Source: Flavobacterium sp.
GTDB taxonomy: Bacteria > Bacteroidota > Bacteroidia > Flavobacteriales > Flavobacteriaceae
Length of the DNA stretch: 64,000 nt
Reading direction: 5' to 3'
NCBI RefSeq assembly: GCF_027483985.1
Contig: NZ_JAIXTJ010000021.1
Location: forward strand, 29,447-93,446
The translations under genes were made by a program, and so were the position numbers. Below, piece by piece: positions 43,300-52,206 of the stretch. The notes under the pieces were generated by a model. That model worked only from the letters and a program-made list of their open reading frames with translations. It made no database searches and was not told where the DNA came from. The number at the start of each line of letters is the position of its first letter. Position 1 is the stretch's first letter.

Positions 43300-44001
43300 A
43301 TGAAAAACAAAACAACGTTTAAAAGTGCATTATCAGGATTGGAATTTTCAGAAAAAGAAAAAGTTTCTGGTAAATCTATTCGTACAGCCATTTTAAATTT
43401 GATAAAAGATGAACATCCCGATTTTGATGAAGAGCAACTTATAGCCAATTCTGAACTGAATGTTTACAGGGAAAAATATATTTCTAAGTTTCTGCAATCT
43501 GAAGTTGGAGAATTGAATGATTTGCATAAAAATGTATTGCAATCACTTTCAAATGATACCTCGTTTGTAAATAAAGTAGAGGATGAACCTGATAGTAGAA
43601 CATTCGGCCAAGTTATAGCCGATAAAGTAGCGTCGTTTGGCGGAAGTTGGACGTTCATTATTTCGTTTTTTATATTTATAACATTTTGGATTAGTTCTAA
43701 TGTTGTTTTATTGCTTAACAAAGGTTTTGATCCTTATCCGTTTATTTTATTAAACTTGATTTTATCTTGTATTGCAGCTTTGCAAGCGCCAGTCATTATG
43801 ATGAGCCAAAACCGTCAAGAAGAAAAAGACCGCGAACGCGCCAAGAAAGATTATATGGTAAACCTAAAATCGGAGTTAGAAATTAGAATGCTCGACGAAA
43901 AATTAGATCATTTAATCATGCACCAACAACAAGAATTAATCGAAATTCAAAAAGTGCAAATCGAAATGATGAATGATATTTTGGAACGTATTAAGAAATA
44001 G
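43300..44001 (+). CDS. DUF1003 membrane protein
   Basis: The 233-residue protein has two closely spaced membrane segments (about 115-160), the core DKVASFGGSWTFIISFFIFITFWISSNVVLLLNKGFDPYPFILLNLILSCIAALQAPVIMMSQNRQEEKDRERA and a C-terminal coiled coil, all typical of DUF1003. The start is the ATG at 43300 rather than a TTG seven codons earlier. Such proteins are common and may be membrane-stress or cyclophilin-associated; function is unknown. Confidence 0.85.
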   Translation: MKNKTTFKSALSGLEFSEKEKVSGKSIRTAILNLIKDEHPDFDEEQLIANSELNVYREKYISKFLQSEVGELNDLHKNVLQSLSNDTSFVNKVEDEPDSRTFGQVIADKVASFGGSWTFIISFFIFITFWISSNVVLLLNKGFDPYPFILLNLILSCIAALQAPVIMMSQNRQEEKDRERAKKDYMVNLKSELEIRMLDEKLDHLIMHQQQELIEIQKVQIEMMNDILERIKK

Positions 44002-44065
44002 TTTAAGGTTGTTTAAAATAGTTGAATTTGTTTAAAGTTGTTTGATATTAAGACTTAACAATATT

Positions 44066-44094
44066 AAACTCTTAAACATCTAAACTTTTAAACT
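44066..44094. repeat. octamer array before rocD
   Basis: Units on the minus strand are GTTTAAAA, GTTTAGAT, GTTTAAGA. Looser related words (GTTTAAGG, GTTTAAAG) run from the DUF1003 stop. It ends close to the rocD promoter. Confidence 0.5.
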
Positions 44095-44101
44095 AAAATT
44101 T

Positions 44102-44109
44102 TACCTTTG
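44102..44109 (+). promoter_or_regulatory. -7 box of rocD promoter
   Basis: TACCTTTG, exact consensus, giving a leader of about 100 bases that contains a 15-residue frame (44118-44165, MDDFSPQEGILPVVR). Confidence 0.5.
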
Positions 44110-44216
44110 TAAAAATTATGGATGATTTCTCTCCACAAGAAGGAATCTTGCCTGTCGTTAGATAGGTTGATATTTTAAAATAACCCATAACGAGTTTGGG
44201 TAAAAAATTATTAATT

Positions 44217-45497
44217 ATGTCAGTTTTAGAAAAAATCAGCTCTCAAGAAATTATTGCATTAGAAGATAAGTACGGAGCACACAATTATCATCCGCTACCA
44301 GTAGTTTTGAGTAGAGGAGAAGGTGTTTATGTTTGGGATGTTGAAGGAAAAAAATATTATGATTTTCTTTCGGCTTATTCTGCGGTAAATCAAGGACATT
44401 GTCATCCAAAAATTATTGGTGCAATGGTGCAACAAGCGCAAACATTAACTTTAACGTCTCGTGCTTTTTATAATGATAAACTTGGTGTTTATGAAGAATA
44501 CATTACTAACTATTTTGGTTTTGATAAAGTACTTCCGATGAATACTGGTGCTGAGGCAGTGGAAACCGCTTTAAAACTTTGCAGAAAATGGGCGTATGAG
44601 AAAAAAGGAATTAATGAAAACGAAGCTCAAATAATTGTTTGTGACGGAAATTTCCACGGAAGAACTACTACAATCATTTCTTTTTCAAATGATGAAAACG
44701 CTAGAAAGAACTTCGGACCGTATACAGCTGGTTTTATCAAAATTCCATATGATGACATCGATGCTTTAGAAAATGCACTTAAATCATCTAATAATATCGC
44801 AGGATTTCTTGTAGAACCTATTCAAGGAGAAGCAGGAGTTTATACGCCAGCTGAAGATTATTTGGCAAAAGCAAAAGCACTTTGTGAAGCAAACAATGTT
44901 CTTTTCATTGCAGATGAGGTGCAAACCGGAATTGCAAGAACTGGTTCCATTTTAGCAGTTTGCGGAAATTGTACTTGTGAAAATGCGTGCGAAAAACAAG
45001 CGAGTTATGTCGCTCCAGATATTTTGATTTTAGGTAAAGCACTTTCTGGAGGTGCTTATCCAGTGTCGGCTGTTTTGGCAAATGATCACATTATGAACGT
45101 AATTAAACCAGGCCAACACGGTTCAACTTTTGGTGGAAATCCAATTGCTGGTGCGGTTGCAATTGCAGCATTAGATGTTGTTAATGAAGAAAATTTATCC
45201 CAAAACGCACGTCGATTAGGAAAAATCTTTAGAGAAAAAATTGGTGAATTCGTTGCAACATCCAACATTGCTACTTTAGTTCGTGGTAAAGGTTTGCTTA
45301 ACGCAATCGTAATTAACGATACCGAAGAAAGTGACACAGCTTGGAACATTTGTATGGCATTGCGCGATAACGGATTGTTAGCAAAACCAACGCACGGAAA
45401 TATCATTCGCTTTGCGCCACCATTGGTTATGAATGAAGAACAATTATTAGATTGTGTTTCTATAATTATCAATACTTTAAAGCAATTTGAAAAGTAA
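44217..45497 (+). CDS. rocD: ornithine aminotransferase
   Basis: The 426-residue class III aminotransferase transfers the delta-amino group of ornithine to 2-oxoglutarate. It shows the family features [39 protein letters not shown] and the PLP lysine in [14 protein letters not shown] Cys-rich insert ([17 protein letters not shown], about 244-262) is present, as in some Bacteroidota forms. The ATG at 44217 replaces a TTG seven codons upstream. Confidence 0.92.
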   Translation: MSVLEKISSQEIIALEDKYGAHNYHPLPVVLSRGEGVYVWDVEGKKYYDFLSAYSAVNQGHCHPKIIGAMVQQAQTLTLTSRAFYNDKLGVYEEYITNYFGFDKVLPMNTGAEAVETALKLCRKWAYEKKGINENEAQIIVCDGNFHGRTTTIISFSNDENARKNFGPYTAGFIKIPYDDIDALENALKSSNNIAGFLVEPIQGEAGVYTPAEDYLAKAKALCEANNVLFIADEVQTGIARTGSILAVCGNCTCENACEKQASYVAPDILILGKALSGGAYPVSAVLANDHIMNVIKPGQHGSTFGGNPIAGAVAIAALDVVNEENLSQNARRLGKIFREKIGEFVATSNIATLVRGKGLLNAIVINDTEESDTAWNICMALRDNGLLAKPTHGNIIRFAPPLVMNEEQLLDCVSIIINTLKQFEK

Positions 45498-45531
45498 TAT
45501 TTAACCAACCAATAACCAAAACAATTATTTT

Positions 45532-45987
45532 ATGGAAAACCAAAACAATTTAGAATTAAGCGAACAAGCTGTTGCAGGATTGAGAGAAAGTGCCAAATGG
45601 TCAACCTTCTTAGCAATTCTAGGATTCATCGGAATCGGATTTATGGTTTTAGGCGCAATTTTTGCCGGAATAGCAATGTCTGCATTACCTGCCGATCCTT
45701 ATGGAAGCGGATTGAATCCATTTGGAGCGATTAAAGGTTTTATACCGTTAATTTACCTTGTCTTTGCAGCAATTTATTTCTTTCCTGTGTTGTATTTGTA
45801 CAAATATGCTAAAGGAATGAAAGACGCTTTAAATTTTCAGAATTCTAATACACTTTCTGATGCATTTGTTCAATTAGGAAAGCACCACAAATTTCTTGGA
45901 ATTATGACAATAGTAATGATATCACTATACTTAATTATTGTTGTTGGTGCGGTTGCCTTCTTTGCATCGATGGCAGGTAGTATGTAA
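45532..45987 (+). CDS. DUF5362-like membrane protein
   Basis: The 151-residue protein has three membrane segments (about 24-52, 76-98 and 120-145) and the pattern LRESAKWSTFLAILGFIGIGFMVLGAIFAG, seen in DUF5362. The NTLSDAFVQLGKHHKFLGIMTI loop also fits. No enzyme motif. A bidirectional terminator separates it from the convergent CCC-motif gene. Confidence 0.75.
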   Translation: MENQNNLELSEQAVAGLRESAKWSTFLAILGFIGIGFMVLGAIFAGIAMSALPADPYGSGLNPFGAIKGFIPLIYLVFAAIYFFPVLYLYKYAKGMKDALNFQNSNTLSDAFVQLGKHHKFLGIMTIVMISLYLIIVVGAVAFFASMAGSM

Positions 45988-46007
45988 TTCAAATAACATA
46001 GAAATAA

Positions 46008-46050
46008 AAAAAAATCCGTCGAGTAAAATTACTTGACGGATTTTTTTTTC
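46008..46050. terminator. bidirectional terminator
   Basis: AAAATCCGTCGAGTAA (46011-46026) / TTACTTGACGGATTTT (46029-46044), 15 of 16 pairs, with A- and T-runs; shared by convergent genes. Confidence 0.8.
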
Positions 46051-46064
46051 TTTAAACTTTGCTA

Positions 46065-46397
46065 TTACATTCCTTGTAATTGTTTCATCTTTTCTTGCAT
46101 TAAAGCTGGATCTTGCAATGCTTCCATTCCAAAGTAAGCTATGATCCAAATGAAATAGATTAAAGACACAGCGTTAATTACAACACCAATTATAGCTAAA
46201 ATTCTACCTACATTTAGGTTAGAATAATTGCTGAATTTTTCAGGTGAAGCTTTGTATAACTGCATGTCTTTTTGTGCTAATACAAGTGCTATAATGCCAA
46301 GTATTAATCCAACAATTCCATAACAACAACAAGTTAAAATCGAAATGATTCCGAGAACGAGAACAGCTGTAGCATTAGGTAATTTTTGATTTTCCAT
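46065..46397 (-). CDS. CCC-motif membrane protein (DUF4190-like)
   Basis: The 110-residue protein has two long membrane segments, ATAVLVLGIISILTCCCYGIVGLILGIIALVLA (about 9-41) and VGRILAIIGVVINAVSLIYFIWII (about 64-87). The CCC triad is diagnostic of a small Bacteroidota membrane family with no known role. The C-terminus is Met/Gln-rich. It lies 17 bases after the DUF2752 gene on the same strand. Confidence 0.85.
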   Translation of the reverse strand: MENQKLPNATAVLVLGIISILTCCCYGIVGLILGIIALVLAQKDMQLYKASPEKFSNYSNLNVGRILAIIGVVINAVSLIYFIWIIAYFGMEALQDPALMQEKMKQLQGM

Positions 46398-46414
46398 TTT
46401 TTAGTTTTTATTGG

Positions 46415-46699
46415 TTAGTATATAAATTTCATTTTGTAAACATAAGAAATAATCATAACAATTGCATTTATCAAAGCTAGCGATATTACTATTTTTTGAT
46501 AATTTCTTTTTTTATCAAATATAAATAGTACAATCGAAAGTCCAAGAAGCAATGTGGTGTAGATAGCAGGAAACATTTTGAAAGCTTCTATAAAGTTTCC
46601 TTCAAACAATAAATTCAATGAGCGTTGTGTACCACATCCGATGCAATCTATTCCGAAAGTTTGCTTAAACATGCAAGGTAACATTTGATCTTCGGTCAC
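46415..46699 (-). CDS. DUF2752 protein
   Basis: The 94-residue protein has the Cys-rich head MLPCMFKQTFGIDCIGCGTQRSL, typical of DUF2752, and two membrane segments (about 38-58 and 70-88). The likely start is GTG (46699); an ATG five codons later (46684) is possible. It is probably a small inner-membrane protein. It forms a unit with the CCC-motif gene. Confidence 0.8.
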   Translation of the reverse strand: MTEDQMLPCMFKQTFGIDCIGCGTQRSLNLLFEGNFIEAFKMFPAIYTTLLLGLSIVLFIFDKKRNYQKIVISLALINAIVMIISYVYKMKFIY

Positions 46700-46770
46700 G
46701 AATTTTGATTTTAAGTTGGTACAATTTTACAAATAAAAATTTAAATATCGATTAACTAATTTTAGTTTTC

Positions 46771-46778
46771 TATTTTTG
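46771..46778 (+). promoter_or_regulatory. -7 box before the 59-residue membrane protein
   Basis: TATTTTTG, exact consensus, 13 bases before the first ATG at 46792. Confidence 0.5.
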
Positions 46779-46791
46779 GATTTTAAATTTA

Positions 46792-46971
46792 ATGATGATG
46801 AAAAAAATACTGATACCGATTTTAATCGTTGCTTTTTTTGTGGCCTTTTGGAATCAAAATAATGAGCAACCCAATCTTTATATCACCATAATTTCAGTAA
46901 TAGTTTTTATGTTTGGGATGATGAAATTATCAGCTAAAGTTCCACCTAAAAATGATGACAATGACAACTAA
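46792..46971 (+). CDS. 59-residue membrane protein, upstream of Smr gene
   Basis: The frame (MMMKKILIPILIVAFFVAFW ... LYITIISVIVFMFGMMKLSAKVPPKNDDNDN) encodes two membrane segments. It is preceded by a consensus promoter box and its end overlaps the start of the Smr/DUF2027 gene by 11-20 bases, which indicates translational coupling. Family unknown. Three ATG codons in a row open it; the true start among them is undecided. Confidence 0.6.
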   Translation: MMMKKILIPILIVAFFVAFWNQNNEQPNLYITIISVIVFMFGMMKLSAKVPPKNDDNDN

Positions 46972-47524
46972 AATTTTTGAAATAGGCGATAAGGTTTCGG
47001 TGCTTGATGATGCTATTGATGGTGTTGTGGTTTCGATTCAAAATACAAGTGTTACTATCGAAACTACTGATGGTTTCTTGATGACTTATTTTGTCAATGA
47101 ATTAATTAAACAAAATAATACCAATTATTTAGGTTCAATCAATACAACTGATACTTTACATAAGAAAATAATCGATACAACTCCCAAAAAAAAGAGTACT
47201 GTTTCAGTTTTTAAGTCGGATAAGATTGAAAAAGGGATTCCGGAATTTGATTTACATATTGAAAAATTGGTCAAGAATTTTCGTGGAATGAGTAATTTTG
47301 ACATCCTAAATATTCAAACGGAAACCGCTAAAAAACACATCGAATTTGCCATTAGAAATCGCATTCCGAAAATCGTTTTTATACATGGTGTTGGCGAAGG
47401 AGTTTTAAAAGCCGAATTGGATTTTATGCTAAAACGATATGACAATATTTCGTTTCAAGATGCCAATTATCAAAAATATGGATTGGGTGCAACCGAAGTT
47501 TATTTTAAGCAAAACGTAAAATAA
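46952..47524 (+). CDS. Smr/DUF2027 domain protein
   Basis: The 190-residue protein has an N-terminal DUF2027-like SH3-type barrel (about 8-55, IGDKVSVLDDAIDGVVVSI) and a C-terminal Smr domain with FDLHIEKL and IPKIVFIHGVGEGVLKAELDFML (GxGxG-like, about 150-172). Smr domains act on branched or nicked nucleic acid or on stalled ribosomes. Starts at 46952 or 46961 are both possible. It is coupled to the 59-residue membrane protein. Confidence 0.88.
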   Translation: MMTMTTKIFEIGDKVSVLDDAIDGVVVSIQNTSVTIETTDGFLMTYFVNELIKQNNTNYLGSINTTDTLHKKIIDTTPKKKSTVSVFKSDKIEKGIPEFDLHIEKLVKNFRGMSNFDILNIQTETAKKHIEFAIRNRIPKIVFIHGVGEGVLKAELDFMLKRYDNISFQDANYQKYGLGATEVYFKQNVK

Positions 47525-47531
47525 TATTCAG

Positions 47532-47539
47532 TATTTTTG
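47532..47539 (+). promoter_or_regulatory. -7 box before cysteine desulfurase gene
   Basis: TATTTTTG, exact consensus, giving a leader of about 60 bases before the ATG at 47607. Confidence 0.45.
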
Positions 47540-47606
47540 CCCTTGTAAAATCCAAATAGTAATTTAATTTCGACAGATTAATGATGTTGAAATAAGTATA
47601 GAATTC

Positions 47607-48728
47607 ATGAAAAAAATATATCTCGATAACGCAGCAACAACTCCAATTCGTCAAGAAGTAATCAACGAAATGATTGACGTACTTCAAAACGATTTTGGAA
47701 ATCCATCATCAACTCATAGTTATGGTAGAAGCGCCAAAACAATTTTGGAAACTTCTAGAAAATCTATTGCCAAAGTAATGGGTTGTGTTGCTCAAGAAAT
47801 TATTTTTACTTCAAATGCTACCGAAGCGACAAATTGGATTCTTAAAAGTGCAGTAAATGATTTAAAAGTGGAACGAATCATTACAAGTAATGTAGAACAT
47901 CACGCTACCTTATACACGGTAAAACATCTTGAATTACATCATAATGTTGCCGTTGATTATGTAAATATACTTCCTTCAGGAGCAATTGATATCACTCATT
48001 TGGTAACTTTATTGGCGAAAGATCAAAAAACATTAGTTACTTTAATGCACGTTAACAACGAAATTGGAACCGTATTGGATATTGAAAAAGTAGGCAGAAT
48101 TTGCCATCAGCACGATGCTTTATTTCATTGCGACACGGTGCAATCTGTAGGTAAAAAAGAGTTTAATTTACACGAACTTCCAGTCGATTTTGTAGTTGCG
48201 AGTGCGCATAAATTTCATGGTCCAAAAGGTGCTGGTTTTGCTTATGTCAAAAAAGGAATAGTTTTACAACCATTTGTTTTTGGTGGTGAACAAGAAAAAG
48301 GACTTCGTGCGGGAACAGAAGCGGTGCATCAAGTTGCAGGAATGGCTAAAGCATTAGATCTATCTTATGAACATTTGGAAGAAGAACGTAACGCAATTTC
48401 CGATTTAAAAGACTATTGTGAATCACAACTAAAATCAAATTTTCCCGAAATTAGAATCAACGGAACGGACACTTTTTATAATATTTTGAATGTTTTACTG
48501 CCTTTTTCAGAAGAAAAAACCGCAATGATTTTGTTCAATTTAGATATGAAAGGAATCGCTGTTTCTCGAGGAAGCGCTTGCCAATCTGGAAGTGTAAAAC
48601 CATCACATGTATTATCAGAAATTTTAGCAGAAGAAGATTTAAAAAAACCAAGTCTTCGAATTTCATTTAGTCATTACAATACTAAAGAAGATATTGATGC
48701 TTTGATTGATGGTTTGAAAGGGATTTAA
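47607..48728 (+). CDS. cysteine desulfurase, IscS/NifS group
   Basis: The 373-residue PLP enzyme takes sulfur from cysteine for Fe-S clusters and thiolation. It starts KKIYLDNAATTPIRQEV, has NEIGTVLDIE, the PLP lysine in SAHKFHGPKGAGF and the reactive Cys in RGSACQSGSVKPSHVL. The length and SGSxxPSHVL end fit the IscS/NifS (group I) type. No IscU gene is adjacent. It overlaps the convergent DUF1801 gene by four bases. Confidence 0.94.
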   Translation: MKKIYLDNAATTPIRQEVINEMIDVLQNDFGNPSSTHSYGRSAKTILETSRKSIAKVMGCVAQEIIFTSNATEATNWILKSAVNDLKVERIITSNVEHHATLYTVKHLELHHNVAVDYVNILPSGAIDITHLVTLLAKDQKTLVTLMHVNNEIGTVLDIEKVGRICHQHDALFHCDTVQSVGKKEFNLHELPVDFVVASAHKFHGPKGAGFAYVKKGIVLQPFVFGGEQEKGLRAGTEAVHQVAGMAKALDLSYEHLEEERNAISDLKDYCESQLKSNFPEIRINGTDTFYNILNVLLPFSEEKTAMILFNLDMKGIAVSRGSACQSGSVKPSHVLSEILAEEDLKKPSLRISFSHYNTKEDIDALIDGLKGI

Positions 48729-49084
48729 ATTACTTTTTTGAGTACTTCTGTAATTCTAAATTGTACAATTTCTGTAATTAATTCTAGTGGTAATGGTTCG
48801 TTAATAGGAAATTGAACAGAACCTTTTCCTTGTCTATAATTAGATAATTTTTCATCAAATTTAGAATGTCCAGTTGGTATCGCATAAAATCCGATGTGGT
48901 TATTGTAAGCTGCGAAATATACCAAGGCCTTTCCATTTAATTTGTAAGCTGGCATTCCATAGCTAATTGTTTCTTCAGTTTCAGGTGCTACGTTTTTTAT
49001 AGTTTCTCTAACTTGTTGTAAAAGCACTTTTCTCTCTTCTGAAAATGTAGCGAGGTATTCATCGGTAGATCTTGGTTTGTCCAT
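48725..49084 (-). CDS. DUF1801 / YdhG-like protein
   Basis: The 119-residue protein has the DUF1801 pattern: EYLATFSEERKVLLQQVRETIKNVAPETEETISYGMPAYKLNGKALVYFAAYNNHIGFYAIP. These small cytosolic proteins resemble YdhG and iron-chaperone-like folds; function is unsettled. Complete, four bases overlapping the end of the desulfurase gene on the other strand. Confidence 0.88.
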   Translation of the reverse strand: MDKPRSTDEYLATFSEERKVLLQQVRETIKNVAPETEETISYGMPAYKLNGKALVYFAAYNNHIGFYAIPTGHSKFDEKLSNYRQGKGSVQFPINEPLPLELITEIVQFRITEVLKKVI

Positions 49085-49110
49085 TTGTTGTTTTTTAATT
49101 AATTAAACAT

Positions 49111-49152
49111 AAAAAATATCCTCAGCTACTTTCGCAATTGAGGATATTTTTA
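49111..49152 (-). terminator. terminator after the amylase gene
   Basis: AATATCCTCA (49115-49124) / TGAGGATATT (49139-49148), ten perfect base pairs, T-run on the minus strand. Confidence 0.75.
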
Positions 49153-49169
49153 GAGGCATTTTGTATTCT

Positions 49170-50543
49170 TTATTTTACTAAAACTAGATAGCCCCACGGA
49201 TTCAAAGTTAAATTGTCATCCCCTTTAAATACATATTCTTTTCCTGTAAATAAATCTCTGTATGTTCCTTTTTCATATTTAGAATTTAAAACTACAGTGG
49301 TAACTTCATCACTAAAATTAATTATAGGAATAACTTTGTTACCATTTTTCTCACGTGAAAACGATACAATTTTATCCATTTTATCGTTATATATTCTTAC
49401 CATTGCACCACCATTTTCACCATTCCAAAGGGCTTGATTTTGATGTTTTAAAGTGAATAAAGTATTGAATAGTTTGGCGTGAGGATGTTCTTTCCATTCG
49501 ATAGAATCTTTATCAAAAAACTTTAAAGATTTATTTAATCCGGCTTCTTGACCGCTATAAATTAAAGGCATTCCGTTAACAACATTTGTAAATACAATGG
49601 CTGCTTCTAGCCCTTTTCCGAAGTTTTTAAATGGTGTTCCATTCCATGAATTCATATCGTGATTATCGGTAAACGTCATTCGATAGCCGTCTTTTGGAAA
49701 TGCTCCTTGGTCGTGTGCCATATATTCAACTAAACCGCCAATACCTTTATTATTTGTAGTTGCGTCTTTTAATTTATCAAATAATGTCCAAGAGTAAGTC
49801 ATATCAAATGCTTTTTTGTGCATGTCTCTCGATTCCCATTCGGCCAACATAAAAACAGGTTTGATTTGGTCTAGTTCACTTCTAACATTATCCCAAAAAT
49901 CAACGGGAATAAAGCCTGCAACGTCGCAACGGTAGCCGTCGATATTAAAATCTTTTACCCAAAATTTCATAGCATCGGTCATGTATTTTCTCATTTCAGG
50001 GTTTTCATAATCAAAATCTACAACGTCGTCCCAATCATACCAAGGTGTTGGTTGAAAATTACCGTCCTTGTTTTTAGTGTACCAATCAGGATGCGTTTTG
50101 GTCAATTCGTTATCCCACGCAGAATGATTTGCAACCCAATCTATAATAACATGCATACCTAAACTATGAATTTTATCGACCAATCTTTTGAAATCGGCTT
50201 TATTTCCATATTCAGGATTAATATCATAATAATCTTTTACTGAATATTCACTTCCAAGTGTTCCTTTTCTTTTTTCCTTTCCAATTGGATGTATGGGCAT
50301 TAACCAAATAATGTCGACACCTAATTTTTTTAATCTTGGTAAGTGACTCTCAAATGCTTTGAATGTACCTTCGTTAGTATATTGACGGACATTAACTTCA
50401 TATATGGTGGCACTCTTCGTCCACTCAGGATGTTTGAATTCAACATACTTTTTGGGTTGATATTTATTTTCAGTAGAATTATTTTCAGATTTTTTACATC
50501 CGATAATAATTGATAGAAATGCAAAAACGATTATTTTTCTCAT
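49170..50543 (-). CDS. alpha-amylase family glycoside hydrolase, lipoprotein
   Basis: The 457-residue GH13-type enzyme is exported as a lipoprotein (MRKIIVFAFLSIIIGCKKS, Cys at 16). The barrel shows VDIIWLMPIHPIG, the nucleophile Asp in DGYRCDVAGF, the acid Glu in FMLAEWESRD and the third Asp in MTFTDNHDMN. It would cut alpha-1,4 glucans in the periplasm or on the surface. The ATG at 50543 is set by the promoter box at 50562-50569, which covers an earlier ATG-like start. No SusC/D partner is adjacent. Confidence 0.9.
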   Translation of the reverse strand: MRKIIVFAFLSIIIGCKKSENNSTENKYQPKKYVEFKHPEWTKSATIYEVNVRQYTNEGTFKAFESHLPRLKKLGVDIIWLMPIHPIGKEKRKGTLGSEYSVKDYYDINPEYGNKADFKRLVDKIHSLGMHVIIDWVANHSAWDNELTKTHPDWYTKNKDGNFQPTPWYDWDDVVDFDYENPEMRKYMTDAMKFWVKDFNIDGYRCDVAGFIPVDFWDNVRSELDQIKPVFMLAEWESRDMHKKAFDMTYSWTLFDKLKDATTNNKGIGGLVEYMAHDQGAFPKDGYRMTFTDNHDMNSWNGTPFKNFGKGLEAAIVFTNVVNGMPLIYSGQEAGLNKSLKFFDKDSIEWKEHPHAKLFNTLFTLKHQNQALWNGENGGAMVRIYNDKMDKIVSFSREKNGNKVIPIINFSDEVTTVVLNSKYEKGTYRDLFTGKEYVFKGDDNLTLNPWGYLVLVK

Positions 50544-50561
50544 AAGGATAAAATTTATATC

Positions 50562-50569
50562 CAAATATA
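50562..50569 (-). promoter_or_regulatory. -7 box of amylase promoter
   Basis: TATATTTG, exact consensus on the minus strand, next to the terminator of lpd. Confidence 0.55.
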
Positions 50570-50570
50570 A

Positions 50571-50612
50571 AAAAAAATCCGTCTCGTTAGTAAAACAAGA
50601 CGGATTTATATG
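50571..50612 (-). terminator. terminator after lpd
   Basis: AAATCCGTCT (50575-50584) / AGACGGATTT (50598-50607), ten perfect pairs, then a T-run on the minus strand. It lies just upstream of the amylase promoter. Confidence 0.8.
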
Positions 50613-50628
50613 AAATTATTACGATTCC

Positions 50629-52017
50629 TTACAAGTGAATTACTTCGCCATAAGCATCAGCTACAGCTTCCATAACCGCTTCACTCATTGTTGGATGTGG
50701 GTGAATTGCTTTTAAAATTTCGTGTCCGGTAGTTTCTAGTTTTCTTGCTACAACTGCTTCAGCAATCATATCAGTCACACCTGCACCAATCATATGACAA
50801 CCTAACCATTCGCCATATTTTGCATCGAAAATTACTTTTACAAAACCATCTTTTGTACCAGCAGCAGATGCTTTTCCAGAAGCTGAGAATGGGAATTTAC
50901 CAATTTTCAATTCGTATCCTTTTTCTTTGGCTTGTTTTTCAGTTAAACCAACCGATGCAATTTCTGGAGTGGCATAAGTACAACCTGGAACATTTCCGTA
51001 ATCAATTGGTTCAACATGCAAACCTGCGATTTTTTCAACACAATTAATTCCTTCTGCGGAAGCAACGTGAGCTAAAGCTTGACCTGGAGTTACATCGCCA
51101 ATAGCGTAATAACCAGGAACGTTAGTTTGGTTGTAAGCATTTACCAAAATTTTGTCTCTATCGGTAGCAATTCCAACTTCTTCAAGACCAATATTTTCGA
51201 TATTTGTTTTAATTCCAACTGCCGAAAGTAGGATGTCAGCTTCAAGAACTTCTTCACCTTTTGCCGTTTTTACATAAGCTTTTACTCCATTTCCAGAAGT
51301 GTCAATACGTTCTACAGATGAATTAGTCATGATGTTTACACCAGCTTTTTTCATTGAACGTTCCATTTGTTTTGAAATGTCTTCGTCTTCAACTGGAACA
51401 ATATTTGGCATAAATTCAACAATAGTTACCTCAGTTCCCATTGAATTATAAAAATGTGCAAACTCAACACCAATCGCACCCGAACCAACCACAATCATTT
51501 TTTTTGGTTGCGTTGGCAAGGTCATTGCTTGTCTGTAACCAATAACTTTTACACCATCTTGCGGAAGATTAGGTAACTCTCTCGAACGTGCACCAGTTGC
51601 AATGATGATATGGTCAGCAGAGTATTCAGTAACTTTTCCGTCTTCTGCAGTTACATCTACTTTTTTACCTAATTTAATTTTACCAAAACCATTAATAATG
51701 TCAATTTTATTTTTTTTCATTAAAAATTGAACACCTTTACTCATACCATCAGCTACATCGCGAGAACGTTTTACAACAGCAGAGAAGTCTTTGTCAAATT
51801 CTTTAACAGTTAAGCCATAGTCAGAAGCGTGTTTTAGGTAATCAAAAACTTGAGCTGATTTTAAAAGCGCTTTAGTTGGAATACAACCCCAGTTAAGGCA
51901 AATTCCGCCAAGACTTTCTTTTTCAATAATAGCTACTTTAAAGCCCAGCTGTGAAGCACGGATTGCCGTAACATATCCTCCAGGACCACTTCCTAAAACA
52001 ATAATATCGTATTTCAT
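50629..52017 (-). CDS. lpdA: dihydrolipoyl dehydrogenase
   Basis: The 462-residue flavoenzyme (E3) reoxidises lipoamide in pyruvate and 2-oxoglutarate dehydrogenase complexes. FAD binding GSGPGGYV (9-16), redox pair Cys40/Cys45 in GGICLNWGCIPTK, the NAD motif GSGAIGVEFA, and the C-terminal HPHPTMSEA with the catalytic His-Glu. No E1/E2 gene is adjacent. The leader of about 180 bases holds a long stem and two 14-codon frames, described below. Confidence 0.95.
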   Translation of the reverse strand: MKYDIIVLGSGPGGYVTAIRASQLGFKVAIIEKESLGGICLNWGCIPTKALLKSAQVFDYLKHASDYGLTVKEFDKDFSAVVKRSRDVADGMSKGVQFLMKKNKIDIINGFGKIKLGKKVDVTAEDGKVTEYSADHIIIATGARSRELPNLPQDGVKVIGYRQAMTLPTQPKKMIVVGSGAIGVEFAHFYNSMGTEVTIVEFMPNIVPVEDEDISKQMERSMKKAGVNIMTNSSVERIDTSGNGVKAYVKTAKGEEVLEADILLSAVGIKTNIENIGLEEVGIATDRDKILVNAYNQTNVPGYYAIGDVTPGQALAHVASAEGINCVEKIAGLHVEPIDYGNVPGCTYATPEIASVGLTEKQAKEKGYELKIGKFPFSASGKASAAGTKDGFVKVIFDAKYGEWLGCHMIGAGVTDMIAEAVVARKLETTGHEILKAIHPHPTMSEAVMEAVADAYGEVIHL

Positions 52018-52028
52018 TTTTCGAGTAT

Positions 52029-52073
52029 TTATTTTTTATTTGTGAAAAATGCAGTCGCTTGCGCTCGTGTCAT
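52029..52073 (-). other. short frame B in lpd leader
   Basis: ATG, 14 codons (MTRAQATAFFTNKK), TAA; it ends 11 bases before the lpd ATG. A sister frame of the same length lies 56 bases upstream. Whether it is translated is unknown. Confidence 0.3.
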
Positions 52074-52084
52074 TTTGTTAGTAT

Positions 52085-52129
52085 TTATTTTTTATTTATA
52101 CAAAATGAGATGGCATACGCATAAAACAT
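52085..52129 (-). other. short frame A in lpd leader
   Basis: ATG, 14 codons (MFYAYAISFCINKK), TAA. It aligns base for base in length with frame B and shares the starting AACAAAATG and the ending AATAAAAAATAAATACT. Confidence 0.3.
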
Positions 52130-52151
52130 TTTGTTATTTTAATTTTTCAAT

Positions 52152-52199
52152 AATTAGGTAAATTGCACAGCCATAGTTAGTGTGAATTTCTACCTAATT
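52152..52199 (-). promoter_or_regulatory. long stem at the 5' end of the lpd leader
   Basis: Arms AATTAGGTA (52152-52160) / TACCTAATT (52191-52199), AATT/AATT (52161-52164, 52185-52188) and CACA/TGTG (52166-52169, 52181-52184) make a 17-pair stem with small bulges and an 11-base loop. It is just downstream of the -7 box (52207-52214) on the minus strand. Confidence 0.55.
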
Positions 52200-52206
52200 T
52201 TGAATG

